The notes under the pieces: model-generated
What the model saw: the letters and a program-made list of their open reading frames with translations, nothing else
Told to the model about the DNA's origin: nothing
Database searches by the model: none
Assembly (NCBI RefSeq): GCF_900116285.1
Contig: NZ_FPAJ01000006.1
Span: 62,001-126,000, forward strand
DNA length: 64,000 nucleotides
Origin: Sulfitobacter marinus
GTDB lineage: Bacteria; Pseudomonadota; Alphaproteobacteria; Rhodobacterales; Rhodobacteraceae
Reading direction: 5' to 3'
Program-made: the position numbers and the translations under genes
Part shown: positions 27,164 through 35,840 of the stretch, one piece after another
Position numbering within the stretch: the stretch's first letter is position 1
Layout of the letters: each line of letters starts with the position of its first letter

Positions 27164-28225
27164 ATGAGCAAATCATCCGAAAAGCGCCCCTCTGGACGCG
27201 AACACGACAAAACCGATGAGGTCGCCCTGCCCGCCCAGGTTGCTGGCTCCGGTACCCTCGACCGACTGGTAAGTACCGCCCGCGACTATGCACGCCAAGC
27301 GACGGCGAAAAATACCAATGCCGCCTACAAAGCGGACTGGGCGCATTTCACGCATTGGTGCCGCCGACGTGGCGCAGAACCTTTGCCACCCAGCCCCGAA
27401 CTCATCGGGCTTTATATCGCCAATTGCGCAGCCCCGGACACTAAGGCCCCTGCCCTCTCTGTGTCGACGATTGAACGTCGCCTCTCCGGGCTTGCTTGGC
27501 AGTATCAACAACGAGGGTTCATCCTCGACCGCAAGGACCGACACATCGCCAGCGTTCTTTCCGGCATCCGCCGGAAACATGCGCGCCCGCCTGTTCAGAA
27601 GGAAGCAGTGCTGGCCCAGGACATCCTTGCCATGATTGCCACCCTGCCCCTTGATTTACGCGGGCTTCGAGATCGCGCAATTTTGCTGATCGGATATGCT
27701 GGCGGGCTGCGCCGGTCCGAGATAGTCAGCCTCGACTTTGCCCGCAATGATACGCCGGATAGTGGTGGCTGGGTTGAGATTGAAAGCGAAGGTGCGGTTC
27801 TGGTTCTACGCGGCAAAACCGGTTGGCGCGAGGTCGAGATTGGCCGCGGCTCATCCGAGCAAACCTGTCCTGTTCACGCGCTGGAACAATGGTTGCATTT
27901 CGCCAGGATCAAATTTGGTCCGCTATTCGTCCGAACCTCCCGTGACGGCACCCGCGCCCTTGAGGCGCGCCTGTCTGACAAACACGTGGCACGACTGATC
28001 AAACAAACGGTGCTGGATGCTGGTATTCGCAGCGACCTGCCGGATGCCGAGCGTGCAGCTCTTTTTTCGGGTCATAGTCTGCGTGCCGGTCTTGCCTCTA
28101 GCGCCGAAGTCGACGAGCGCCATGTGCAAAAGCATCTGGGCCATGCTTCTGCCGAGATGACACGGCGCTATCAGCGACGGCGCGATCGCTATCGGGTGAA
28201 TCTGACAAAGGCTGCAGGGCTTTGA
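27164..28225 (+). CDS. Tyrosine recombinase / site-specific integrase
   Basis: 353 residues from the ATG at 27164. A SAM-like N-terminal DNA-binding domain (about 35-145; TNAAYKADWAHFTHWCRRRG) precedes a catalytic domain with Arg in AGGLRRSEIV (about 183), Lys in LRGKTGW (about 218), the H-x-x-R box GHSLRAG (304-307), His in LGHAS (about 327) and the nucleophile Tyr in RRYQRR (about 336). All catalytic residues are present. It may resolve replicon multimers or have inserted this segment. It lies beside the partition genes and a core-like dyad. Confidence 0.9.
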   Translation: MSKSSEKRPSGREHDKTDEVALPAQVAGSGTLDRLVSTARDYARQATAKNTNAAYKADWAHFTHWCRRRGAEPLPPSPELIGLYIANCAAPDTKAPALSVSTIERRLSGLAWQYQQRGFILDRKDRHIASVLSGIRRKHARPPVQKEAVLAQDILAMIATLPLDLRGLRDRAILLIGYAGGLRRSEIVSLDFARNDTPDSGGWVEIESEGAVLVLRGKTGWREVEIGRGSSEQTCPVHALEQWLHFARIKFGPLFVRTSRDGTRALEARLSDKHVARLIKQTVLDAGIRSDLPDAERAALFSGHSLRAGLASSAEVDERHVQKHLGHASAEMTRRYQRRRDRYRVNLTKAAGL

Positions 28226-28272
28226 CGCTCTATCCAGTTTTCTGCTCTGGGGAACGGGTTAAGCGTCAAAGC
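28219..28272. repeat. 11-bp inverted repeat at the recombinase 3' end
   Basis: GCTTTGACGCT (28219-28229) overlaps the recombinase stop and pairs with AGCGTCAAAGC (28262-28272) over a 32-nt loop. It may contribute to transcript end formation or be a protein site. Confidence 0.4.
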
Positions 28273-28292
28273 GCTATGGTTACTAACTCAGG

Positions 28293-28325
28293 TGGGGGGC
28301 GGCTGCCTTTACCCAGCAGCCCCCC
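28293..28325. terminator. Bidirectional terminator-like hairpin between recombinase and parB
   Basis: A G-rich arm (GGGGGGCGGCTGC region from 28293) pairs with GCAGCCCCCC (28316-28325) around CTTTACCCA, with a small bulge. It sits between the convergent recombinase and parB genes. Confidence 0.4.
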
Positions 28326-28340
28326 AATCAGGATTAGCGG

Positions 28341-29471
28341 CTAGTCCTTCTGATCCAACGCAGCCAGAAATGCTTCGATCCCCCGCTGCAAACTTGCTTT
28401 GCTAACGGCCGAGAAATCTCTTGGCAGACGCATTTCCACCTTTCCATCGGATGCTGTTACACGCATTTCTCCCTCAGGCAGCCCCAATCGTAACGAGGTT
28501 TTCGAAGTGGAGCGCCCAGCCGTTTTTGCCACCGGGCGTTTTTCCGCAAGGGCCGCTCGTAATATGGCGAGCTCGGCCTCGGCGTCACGCGCCGGGTCCG
28601 TATTAAGGGCGCTTTTCAGTCGGGATGCATTTTCAGAATCTGCCTCAAACAGACGATATAGGTCGAGCCCAAGCGCACGTGGCATAGCCTCGGGAAACTT
28701 TAGCAAGCCATCCAGATCAGCGATCACACGGGCAAAGTGCCGGATATATGTTTTCTTCTGCTTGAGCGCCGAGGCATAAAGAGCGCTGACCGCATCACCG
28801 ACATCGCACTGTGCATCTTGCGAGTATGAAAGAGCGAGTTGCGCCATCTCACCAAAAGACAGATCTTTTCGCACAAGGTTTTCGTCCACCATCTTGCGAT
28901 ATAGCGCTTCTAGCGGTTCCCCGCGGGGAACCAAGGCTGCAGGTATCCGCGCATATCGTGGGTCACCCGTTTCAGCTGCAAGCTCGCGAAAGGCTGTAAG
29001 ACGGCGATAGCCCTGGATCAATTCATAGCCGCCTTCCGTTTGCTCTACACGGATCGGATTGGACAGACCCACAGCCTTAATCGACTGTTTTAGCTCTGCC
29101 AGCTCAGGGTCGATATTCGCGGACCGGTCGCGGGTCAGCTTGCCCGTATGAACATCTTGCGTTTGGACAAGATCCGTAATGAGCCCTAGTTTTTTCAACC
29201 GAACATGCTCATGGGCAAGCGCATCATTCTCGGCGCGAATGGCGGCCTCAGCGTTCGCACGCTCGGTCGTCGCCTCTAGCGTTTCCGAGATTGCGCTGGC
29301 CATCGGACCACGCCGTCCCGAAGTAGGGGCGCTGCTTTGCGAGATGCGCCCCTGACCTTTATCCGCGGCTGGTTTATCACCCGCAGGACTGGCGTTCCCC
29401 GCGGGGAACCCGGCCTCTCCCTCCTCATCGAGATCGAAATTAATGTCAAAGACAGAGCGTTTCTTAACCAT
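28341..29471 (-). CDS. parB: ParB/RepB-type partition protein
   Basis: 376 residues. The ParB N-terminal domain covers about 95-200, with LSNPIRVEQTEGGYELIQGYRRLTAFREL containing the nucleotide-binding G-x-x-R-R box (about 154-157) and ENLVRKDLSFGEMAQLAL. A helical DNA-binding region follows, then a C-terminal dimerisation part. A GGAGG lies before the ATG, overlapping the end of parA; the gap is 3 bp. It binds parS and cooperates with ParA in replicon segregation. The coding sequence itself contains two copies of the putative parS palindrome. Confidence 0.9.
   Translation of the reverse strand: MVKKRSVFDINFDLDEEGEAGFPAGNASPAGDKPAADKGQGRISQSSAPTSGRRGPMASAISETLEATTERANAEAAIRAENDALAHEHVRLKKLGLITDLVQTQDVHTGKLTRDRSANIDPELAELKQSIKAVGLSNPIRVEQTEGGYELIQGYRRLTAFRELAAETGDPRYARIPAALVPRGEPLEALYRKMVDENLVRKDLSFGEMAQLALSYSQDAQCDVGDAVSALYASALKQKKTYIRHFARVIADLDGLLKFPEAMPRALGLDLYRLFEADSENASRLKSALNTDPARDAEAELAILRAALAEKRPVAKTAGRSTSKTSLRLGLPEGEMRVTASDGKVEMRLPRDFSAVSKASLQRGIEAFLAALDQKD
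28915..28932. promoter_or_regulatory. parS-like palindrome, copy 1 (inside parB)
   Basis: GGTTCCCCGCGGGGAACC is a perfect 18-bp palindrome. Its 16-bp core fits the repABC parS pattern GTTNNCNGCNGNNAAC. The core recurs at 29394 and 30792. Confidence 0.65.
29394..29409. promoter_or_regulatory. parS-like palindrome, copy 2 (inside parB)
   Basis: GTTCCCCGCGGGGAAC is a perfect 16-bp palindrome identical to the core of the copy at 28915. It lies near the 5' end of the parB coding sequence. Confidence 0.65.
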
Positions 29472-29474
29472 CGA

Positions 29475-30770
29475 TTAATCCTCCAGCTTATCCCACGCCT
29501 CAACCAGCGTGTCGCGAAATTCATCATAGGCACGATCAAACGATGCGCGCGCGCGCCGCCACGTTTCCCGGGTCATCTGACGGTAATCCATTTCATAGAT
29601 CGACGAAAGAAAACGGCCAGATTGCTCAACCGCTCGGGTCATCTCAACCGGATGCTCCGCGACATGTGGCTTGAATACTTGCTGAAACGCCGACTGCATC
29701 GCACGGTGTAAATCATTGTTCGGCTCAAACCGCGTCAGCAAAAACCTGATATCAGAAAAAGCTTTTATGGGATCCGTGCCAGAGGGCAGGCGGCCCTTGA
29801 ATTTCCCCAAGTCTTCTAACGCCTCGGAAAGCTGGCCGATGAAACTGGTTGTGCTGTCGTACTCCCAATAACCGGGGCCCGACGGAACATAGAGCACGTC
29901 CGCCGCGAAGACTGCGTTCATGGATTGATATCCAATCGCAGGTGGGCAGTCGAAGATGATGACGTCATATGTATCAGGTGGAATGGTATCGAGATAGCGC
30001 GACACTGCAGCAAAGAAGGACCACTCAGGGTTAAGATGACGATACTGGGCGCTCGCGAATTCGACGAATGCAGCATTCGCACAGCTCGGGATCAAATCAA
30101 TCGTCGGCCAACTCGTCGGCTTGATGAAATCCGTTGCCCGCAGTTCATCAAGACCCATGCCCGTAACAGAAGCCGGCAGCTTGCGTTGGGGCAGGGCGGT
30201 CCCGCTCTCGGCCCCCCCCTGAACCGCATTCATACGCTCTGTCTCGCGGATCAAATCGCGCGCCATGATCCCCCAGACGGTAACTTCTTCGGACACGTCG
30301 GACAAACCCATTGAATGACTGAGGGTCGCCTGTGGGTCAAAATCGACCGCCAAAACGCGATACCCATCCAACGCTGCAGCGTGGGCAAAATGCAGCGCTA
30401 CGGTAGATTTCCCCGCGCCCCCCTTAAAGTTAGCAATTGCTGCGCGCACTGCGCGTTTGCCAGCAGGACGAGGCGGCATGAGGGATTTGTTTTTGATCCG
30501 CAACTTGCGCCGCAGCTCGTTAATCTCTTCCAGAGTATACCACCGCTGACGCCCGTCTTCTTCTACCAGGCCCTCTGGCAGGGAAGGATCGGCAGCCAGC
30601 CGACCACGCAAGGTCGAAGGGTTGATCTTGAATATCAGCTCCGCCACCTCCCAGCTGGAGAACCGGCGCAGTGTCTTCTCCATTTCTGGTGAATAAGTCT
30701 GCTGTCGTATGAAACCCTGCATTTTAAGCGACTGAGCTTGTAGCCTTGCCAGATCGGCGTGTGTGAACAT
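29475..30770 (-). CDS. parA: ParA/RepA-type partition ATPase
   Basis: 431 residues. An N-terminal MerR-like helix-turn-helix (about 37-90: FSSWEVAELIFKINPSTLRGRL and RRWYTLEEI-like wing) precedes the ATPase with deviant Walker A KGGAGKST (116-123), LAVDFDPQATLS (Walker A') and DVIIFDCPPAIGY (Walker B). Length and N-terminal domain are those of RepA in repABC plasmids. It moves parS/ParB complexes on the nucleoid and probably represses its own operon. It is the first gene of parAB, divergent from the initiator. A parS-like palindrome sits 22 bp before its start. Confidence 0.93.
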   Translation of the reverse strand: MFTHADLARLQAQSLKMQGFIRQQTYSPEMEKTLRRFSSWEVAELIFKINPSTLRGRLAADPSLPEGLVEEDGRQRWYTLEEINELRRKLRIKNKSLMPPRPAGKRAVRAAIANFKGGAGKSTVALHFAHAAALDGYRVLAVDFDPQATLSHSMGLSDVSEEVTVWGIMARDLIRETERMNAVQGGAESGTALPQRKLPASVTGMGLDELRATDFIKPTSWPTIDLIPSCANAAFVEFASAQYRHLNPEWSFFAAVSRYLDTIPPDTYDVIIFDCPPAIGYQSMNAVFAADVLYVPSGPGYWEYDSTTSFIGQLSEALEDLGKFKGRLPSGTDPIKAFSDIRFLLTRFEPNNDLHRAMQSAFQQVFKPHVAEHPVEMTRAVEQSGRFLSSIYEMDYRQMTRETWRRARASFDRAYDEFRDTLVEAWDKLED

Positions 30771-30791
30771 CCGGGACCCTTTCTTCCGCTG

Positions 30792-30807
30792 GTTCCCCGC
30801 GGGGAAC
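30792..30807. promoter_or_regulatory. parS-like palindrome, copy 3 (upstream of parA)
   Basis: GTTCCCCGCGGGGAAC, the third identical copy of the 16-bp core, lies 22 bp upstream of the parA start. It may act both as centromere and in autoregulation. Confidence 0.65.
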
Positions 30808-31001
30808 AGATAGATGGCATTGAAAGCGACGCTATCTTGAACCTCTAGAGAACGCTAAATTCATCTGCTATGGGATTTACGCCGAATTTGCACATAATGA
30901 AAAGCATTATATGCTAGAAGTTAACTTTACAGCTCTTAAGAAGAGAAACGGGGCCAGCCCGATTCGCAATCTAGAAGCTAAAAGAACGAAGCGTGCCAGA
31001 A

Positions 31002-31085
31002 TATAGGGGGACATGCATCGTTCCACCGCTACAGATTGGGGGACAAAAGTGAAGTTATAGGGGACGGCTTGGATGTCCCCCTATA
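31002..31085. promoter_or_regulatory. Iteron-like repeats, candidate replication origin
   Basis: TATAGGGGGACAT at 31002-31014 recurs as an exact inverted copy at 31073-31085. Variants lie between: ATTGGGGGACAA near 31035 and TATAGGGGAC at 31056-31065. The array sits in the 508-bp non-coding region 30771-31278 between parA and the initiator gene, with A+T-rich stretches on both sides (about 30890-30920 and 31085-31130). Initiator-binding iterons are the best reading. The rest of this region has a TTGACA at 31149 that could be a -35 box, without a clear -10. Confidence 0.55.
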
Positions 31086-31278
31086 CCATTAATACCTGAT
31101 CTTTCTTTTTTGATCTGAGTAAATTTGGGTACCGTCTGAAACCAAGCCTTGACAGAATCGCAGTTTAGGACGCAAATCAGGAAAGTGGCGTGATAGACGT
31201 TGTCTGCGCCGAAACGATCCACAAAGAGATCACCTTATTGAGTCAGCGCCATAAACTTTGGTGCCAATCGGAGGCAGT

Positions 31279-31959
31279 ATGCTTTCACCAAAACCCGTAG
31301 GTCGTGATGCGTCTGCGCGCAAATACGATATCATAACCGCTCTTGGTGCGTTCGCCCTAGCTGGCAGCAAACATGATCACCGGTTGGTCTTGCGCTTTAT
31401 CACGCTTGTTACCGCGCGCTATAACTGGGCGCGCAATGAGCTGGCGGTCGGCCAACGCGAAATTGCACGGCTCTGGTCTGTGGATGAACGTACCGTAAAG
31501 CGTGAGATGGCGAAACTCAGAGGAACCGGCTGGCTTATTGTGAAACGTCAAGGGGCACGGGGCAGGGTGACCGAATATGGTTTGGACCTTGATGTCATAT
31601 TAGAAGGAACGCGCGCGCAGTGGCCTAATGTTGGCCCCGATTTCGATCTGCGTATGCAAGGGCCAAAAGAACCGTCGCGCGTCGTGCAGATGCCAGTGCG
31701 TGGGGTTGCTCCGGCTCCACCCCAAGAGGATGGTACGGAATGGGCCTTGGCTCAGGCTATTTTGCATGCAGAAGACGCAGCGGTATACGGAAGCTGGCTA
31801 CATAATCTCAAGCGGATGGATAGGGCAGGGGGGCGTCTAACCCTACGCGCCCCAAGCAGGTTTCACGGTGCCTATGTACAAAGTCATCTGATAGAACGTG
31901 TATTCACTGCATTGCAGGCCGTGGATGCTGATATAGCTGACGTGGTTATAACGGACTGA
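31279..31959 (+). CDS. DnaA-like plasmid replication initiator
   Basis: 226 residues from the ATG at 31279 with GGAGG close upstream; TTG/GTG codons further out lack a binding site. The N-terminal part has a winged-helix pattern (VGQREIARLWSVDERTVKREMAKLRGTGWLIVKRQGARGRVTEYGLDL). The C-terminal part (about 155-220: WALAQAIL ... YGSWLHNLKRMDRAGGRLTLRAPSRF) resembles DnaA domain I. No AAA+ domain is present, so this is not chromosomal DnaA. DnaA-like replicases of this size define one class of Roseobacter plasmids, usually beside parAB, as here. It should bind the upstream repeats and start replication. Confidence 0.82.
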   Translation: MLSPKPVGRDASARKYDIITALGAFALAGSKHDHRLVLRFITLVTARYNWARNELAVGQREIARLWSVDERTVKREMAKLRGTGWLIVKRQGARGRVTEYGLDLDVILEGTRAQWPNVGPDFDLRMQGPKEPSRVVQMPVRGVAPAPPQEDGTEWALAQAILHAEDAAVYGSWLHNLKRMDRAGGRLTLRAPSRFHGAYVQSHLIERVFTALQAVDADIADVVITD

Positions 31960-31975
31960 TCGGCAAGGACCTATT

Positions 31976-33355
31976 ATGCCCCCCAAATTCGGAACCAGTG
32001 GCCTACGCGGTCTTGTGACTGAGCTTACGCCCGAGTTGATCGATGCCCATGTCAGGGCATTTATCGCATCCTGCCCTGTCGGCAACGGGATCTGGATTGC
32101 GAGGGATTTAAGAGAGTCATCGCCTGCCATCTCTAACATGGTTGCCAACGCTGCACGTGAGATGGGCATTCAGGTCACCGATGCAGGTGCGGTGCCCACG
32201 CCTGCCTTAGCGCTTGCCGCGACAAACGCGGGATGTGCCGCGGTGATGGTGACAGGAAGTCATATTCCAGACGATCGCAATGGGATCAAATTCTATACCC
32301 CGGCGGGGGAAATCACCAAAGCCCATGAAGCCGCTATTCTGGCCAGTCTAGACGCGCGGCCCACCCATGCAGGCCCCAAACCGATCACTGACGCCAGTTC
32401 TCAAGAGACCTATATCTCGCGCTACATCAATGCCTATGGATCAGCATTGGCGGGCATGCGCATCGGGATTTACAGCCACTCTGCCGTCGGACGCGATTTA
32501 TTGGCGCGCCTGCTGATCGAGCTGGGCGCGAAAGTCACGGAGCTTGGCCGGGCGACGCATTTTGTACCGGTAGATACCGAAGCTGTCCCCGAAGATGTGC
32601 GCGCGCAACTACGCGATTGGGCCAGAGACTATCCGCTGGATGCGATTGTATCAACTGACGGGGATGGCGACCGGCCTCTGGTCGCGGATGGCGCGGGTAA
32701 TGTGGTGCCGGGTGATGTGCTTGGCCAGATAACGGGTACTGCGCTTGGCGCGCAGGTCGCTGTCACGCCTGTGTCATCAAATTCCGGCGCTGAACAGGTT
32801 TTTGAACATGTAATTCGCACCAAGATCGGGTCGCCCTTTGTCATCGCCGGGATGGAGGCCACAAAAGCGCGCGTTGTCGGTTATGAGGCGAACGGCGGAT
32901 TTTTGTTGGGTTATGAGGCAACCTGTCCTGCGGGGTCGTTGCCTGCTCTTATGACCCGCGATGCAGTTCTGCCTATACTGGCCAGCTTGGTCGCGGCCAA
33001 AGCAGCTGGCAGTCTGGCCGTTGCTGTGGCCGCTCAACCTGCGCGTTTCACCGCTTCAGACCGTTTGCAGGGGATCGCCACCGAAACGGCCCAGAGTTTC
33101 ATCGCCGCGCTTAGCGCGGATGATATTGCGCGTGCCGATTTCCTGAAACAGTTTGATCTGACCGAGGCCGCGATTGATCGCACTGACGGTTTGCGGATGA
33201 TTTGTACCGGAAACCGAACCGTGCATCTGCGCCCCTCTGGCAACGCGCCAGAACTGCGATTCTATGCCGAGGCCGATCGTCCTGAGACGGTGCAAGCCTT
33301 ACTAGATCAAGGACTAAATATACTGCGCGATCAGATGGTTGGGTTAAAGTCTTAA
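31976..33355 (+). CDS. Phosphomannomutase/phosphoglucomutase family
   Basis: 459 residues. Phosphoserine loop [13 protein letters not shown] (Ser95), metal loop DGDGDR (228-233), sugar-binding EANGG and phosphate-binding [10 protein letters not shown] are all intact, in the order of alpha-D-phosphohexomutases. Phosphomannomutase, feeding GDP-mannose or its derivatives, is slightly favoured by the short FGTSGLRG start, but phosphoglucomutase or phosphoglucosamine activity cannot be ruled out. It lies only 16 bp after the initiator gene and may be read from the same promoter. Its stop overlaps the dehydrogenase gene by 12 bp, tail to tail. Confidence 0.88.
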   Translation: MPPKFGTSGLRGLVTELTPELIDAHVRAFIASCPVGNGIWIARDLRESSPAISNMVANAAREMGIQVTDAGAVPTPALALAATNAGCAAVMVTGSHIPDDRNGIKFYTPAGEITKAHEAAILASLDARPTHAGPKPITDASSQETYISRYINAYGSALAGMRIGIYSHSAVGRDLLARLLIELGAKVTELGRATHFVPVDTEAVPEDVRAQLRDWARDYPLDAIVSTDGDGDRPLVADGAGNVVPGDVLGQITGTALGAQVAVTPVSSNSGAEQVFEHVIRTKIGSPFVIAGMEATKARVVGYEANGGFLLGYEATCPAGSLPALMTRDAVLPILASLVAAKAAGSLAVAVAAQPARFTASDRLQGIATETAQSFIAALSADDIARADFLKQFDLTEAAIDRTDGLRMICTGNRTVHLRPSGNAPELRFYAEADRPETVQALLDQGLNILRDQMVGLKS

Positions 33356-34615
33356 AGCACCGATGCGGCGCGGCAGTATCCCTTTGACATCGAAAACCAC
33401 GGCCTCTTGTTTCACGTAGCCTGTTATCATGTTTTCTTTTAGGAAAAGATCATGGGCAACGGCGACAATGACCGTATCATATCCTTGAGATTCGGGTGCT
33501 TCGGTCATGTCCAAACCATACTCACGCTTGGCCTCGGCCGAATCGACCCACGGATCGTAAATGTCCACATCGATGCCATAGCTCTCAAGCTCTTGAACAA
33601 TATCCACCACACGCGTGTTGCGTAGGTCGGGGCAGTTTTCCTTGAACGCCAGTCCCAGAACCAAGGCCCGCGCGCCTTTTATAGGAATATCGCGCGCGAT
33701 CATTTCGCGTACGGTGCGGCCAACAACGTAGCAGCCCATGCCATCGTTGATGCGACGCCCTGCAAGGACCACTTCGGGGTGGTAGCCGACAGATTGGGCT
33801 TTCTGTGTCAAATAATATGGGTCGACGCCGATGCAGTGGCCGCCGACAAGGCCGGGACGGAACGGGAGGAAATTCCACTTGGTGCCCGCAGCCTCAAGCA
33901 CGTCTTGGGTGTCGATATCGAGCTTATTAAAAATCAGTGCCAGCTCATTCACCAAGGCGATGTTCACGTCACGTTGGGTATTTTCTATCACTTTCGCGGC
34001 CTCTGCGACCTTAATAGATGGAGCTTTATGCGTCCCAGCAGTGATGATCGAGGCGTAGAGCGCATCGACCTTATCCGCAGTTTCCGGGGTGGAGCCCGAA
34101 GTGACTTTGACAATATTGGGCAGGCGATGGGTTTTGTCTGCTGGGTTGATCCGCTCGGGTGAATAGCCGGCGAAAAAGTCTTGGTTGAAGGTCAGGCCCG
34201 AGGTTTTTTCCAACACAGGCACGCAATCTTCCTCGGTGGCACCGGGGTAGACAGTGGATTCGTATATCACGATGTCGCCGCGTTTTAGAACTTCGCCAAT
34301 CGTCTCGGACGCCTTGAGGAGGGGGGTCAGATCGGGCCGTTTGTGTTCATCAATCGGCGTCGGCACGGTGACGATAAAGGTGGTACATTCGGCCAGATCA
34401 CCGAGCTGGTCGGTAAACGACAAATGTTCGGCCTCGGCCATTTCGGCGGCGTCGACCTCAAGCGTATTGTCGTCACCCGCGCGCAGTTCGGCGATGCGGG
34501 CTGTGTTAATGTCAAAGCCGACGACTTTGCGCTGCTTGCCAAATTCAACCGCCAAGGGCAGGCCAACATACCCCAAGCCGATCACGGCGATGGGGGCGTC
34601 ATTCAGGGTCGGCAT
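33344..34615 (-). CDS. Nucleotide-sugar dehydrogenase (TviB/WbpA type)
   Basis: 423 residues. The NAD-binding Rossmann start is [17 protein letters not shown], followed by [24 protein letters not shown], the Lys-Asn region [21 protein letters not shown] and the catalytic Cys261 in [13 protein letters not shown]. Features such as [12 protein letters not shown] and [14 protein letters not shown] point to the UDP-GlcNAc/GalNAc 6-dehydrogenase group (TviB) rather than UDP-glucose dehydrogenase. It yields a UDP-hexosaminuronic acid. GAGGAG precedes the ATG. It is transcribed after the epimerase gene. Confidence 0.88.
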   Translation of the reverse strand: MPTLNDAPIAVIGLGYVGLPLAVEFGKQRKVVGFDINTARIAELRAGDDNTLEVDAAEMAEAEHLSFTDQLGDLAECTTFIVTVPTPIDEHKRPDLTPLLKASETIGEVLKRGDIVIYESTVYPGATEEDCVPVLEKTSGLTFNQDFFAGYSPERINPADKTHRLPNIVKVTSGSTPETADKVDALYASIITAGTHKAPSIKVAEAAKVIENTQRDVNIALVNELALIFNKLDIDTQDVLEAAGTKWNFLPFRPGLVGGHCIGVDPYYLTQKAQSVGYHPEVVLAGRRINDGMGCYVVGRTVREMIARDIPIKGARALVLGLAFKENCPDLRNTRVVDIVQELESYGIDVDIYDPWVDSAEAKREYGLDMTEAPESQGYDTVIVAVAHDLFLKENMITGYVKQEAVVFDVKGILPRRIGALRL

Positions 34616-34637
34616 CGCAAACTCCTCGTCCAGAAAA

Positions 34638-35648
34638 CTACTTGGCGTAATAGTCGCGGAACCAAGCTACAAATTCCCGAATACCGTCCTTGATATCGGT
34701 CTGGGGTTTGTAACCCGTCAAGCTCTTCAAAAGTTCCGCATTCGCCCAAGTCGCAGGCACATCGCCCATCTGCATGGGCATGTAATTACGGATGGCCTTT
34801 TGTCCAAGTTCTTCTTCGATTGCTTCTACGAAATCAAGCAGGCGTACCTTGTCAGAGTTGCCAATATTCACGATGCGGTAGGGTGCAACGGGCGATAGAC
34901 TGTCACCTTCTGGCACCTCTCGGTTGTCAGGACGGACAGGAGGCGTATCGATCAACAAGCGGATGCCGCGGACCAGATCGGTGACATAGGTAAAGTCGCG
35001 ATACATGTCGCCATGGTTGTAGATATCAATGGGACGCCCATCGAGGATCGCGTCGACGAATTTGAACAGCGCAAGATCGGGGCGCCCATAGGGGCCATAG
35101 ACGGTGAAAAAACGGAACATCGTCGTCGGCAGATCCCACAGATGCGCGTAGGAATGGGCCATCGCCTCGTTCGCTTTCTTCGTCGCGGCGTAAAAGGTGA
35201 GGGCGGTATCGGCCTTGTCCGTTTCGGCGAAAGGCATGTCTTCGTTGGCACCATATACCGAAGACGTCGATGCCATCAGCAGATGCTCAACCTTCAAGCG
35301 TCGCGCGGCCTCCATCACGTTGAACGTTCCGACGAGGTTGCTGTCGAGATAGGCGCGTGGGTTCTCGAGCGAATAGCGTACACCGGCTTGGCCAGCGAGG
35401 TGGACAATCACATTGGGGGCAAAATCATCGGTGACCTGCGTGATCAGCGCGTCATCCTCAAGCATGCCTTCGGTCATCGAAAAATGCGGGTTCTGCAATA
35501 ACATCTGATGCCGGCGCTGTTTCAGCGTCACATCATAGTAGTCGGTCATGCCATCGAAACCATGAACCTTGAACCCTTCGTCGAGCAAAAGTTGGGCAAG
35601 GTGGAAACCGATGAAGCCAGCGGTACCGGTGATAAATACTTTTCTCAT
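34638..35648 (-). CDS. UDP-uronate 4-epimerase (extended SDR)
   Basis: 336 residues from the ATG at 35648, where the Rossmann motif GTAGFIG sits at residues 8-14. [16 protein letters not shown] is characteristic of UDP-glucuronate 4-epimerases (LspL/Cap1J group). The active site is Ser near STSSVYG with Tyr153 and Lys157 in [34 protein letters not shown] follows. It would interconvert UDP-uronic acids, matching the dehydrogenase gene 22 bp downstream. The pair gives a UDP-hexuronate donor for a local polysaccharide. Confidence 0.87.
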   Translation of the reverse strand: MRKVFITGTAGFIGFHLAQLLLDEGFKVHGFDGMTDYYDVTLKQRRHQMLLQNPHFSMTEGMLEDDALITQVTDDFAPNVIVHLAGQAGVRYSLENPRAYLDSNLVGTFNVMEAARRLKVEHLLMASTSSVYGANEDMPFAETDKADTALTFYAATKKANEAMAHSYAHLWDLPTTMFRFFTVYGPYGRPDLALFKFVDAILDGRPIDIYNHGDMYRDFTYVTDLVRGIRLLIDTPPVRPDNREVPEGDSLSPVAPYRIVNIGNSDKVRLLDFVEAIEEELGQKAIRNYMPMQMGDVPATWANAELLKSLTGYKPQTDIKDGIREFVAWFRDYYAK

Positions 35649-35840
35649 GGTTGGTAGATCCGATTTGCAGTGCGTTGGCATGACTAGCTGAACTGACATG
35701 CCAATGAAAGTGCAAGCGACGAAGTATAATACTTTGTCGAGCCTGTGTTCGCGTCAGCACTTGCGCGCTGCACTACAAGCGGTCGGCGCGCGATATCCAA
35801 GTAGGGGCGGCCGTGAAGGGCCGCCCCGTTTGGTGTTTAT

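Noticed and set aside
31213..31224. DnaA-box-like CGATCCACA before the initiator gene
   Set aside because: Two mismatches to TTATCCACA and only one copy; not enough to call.
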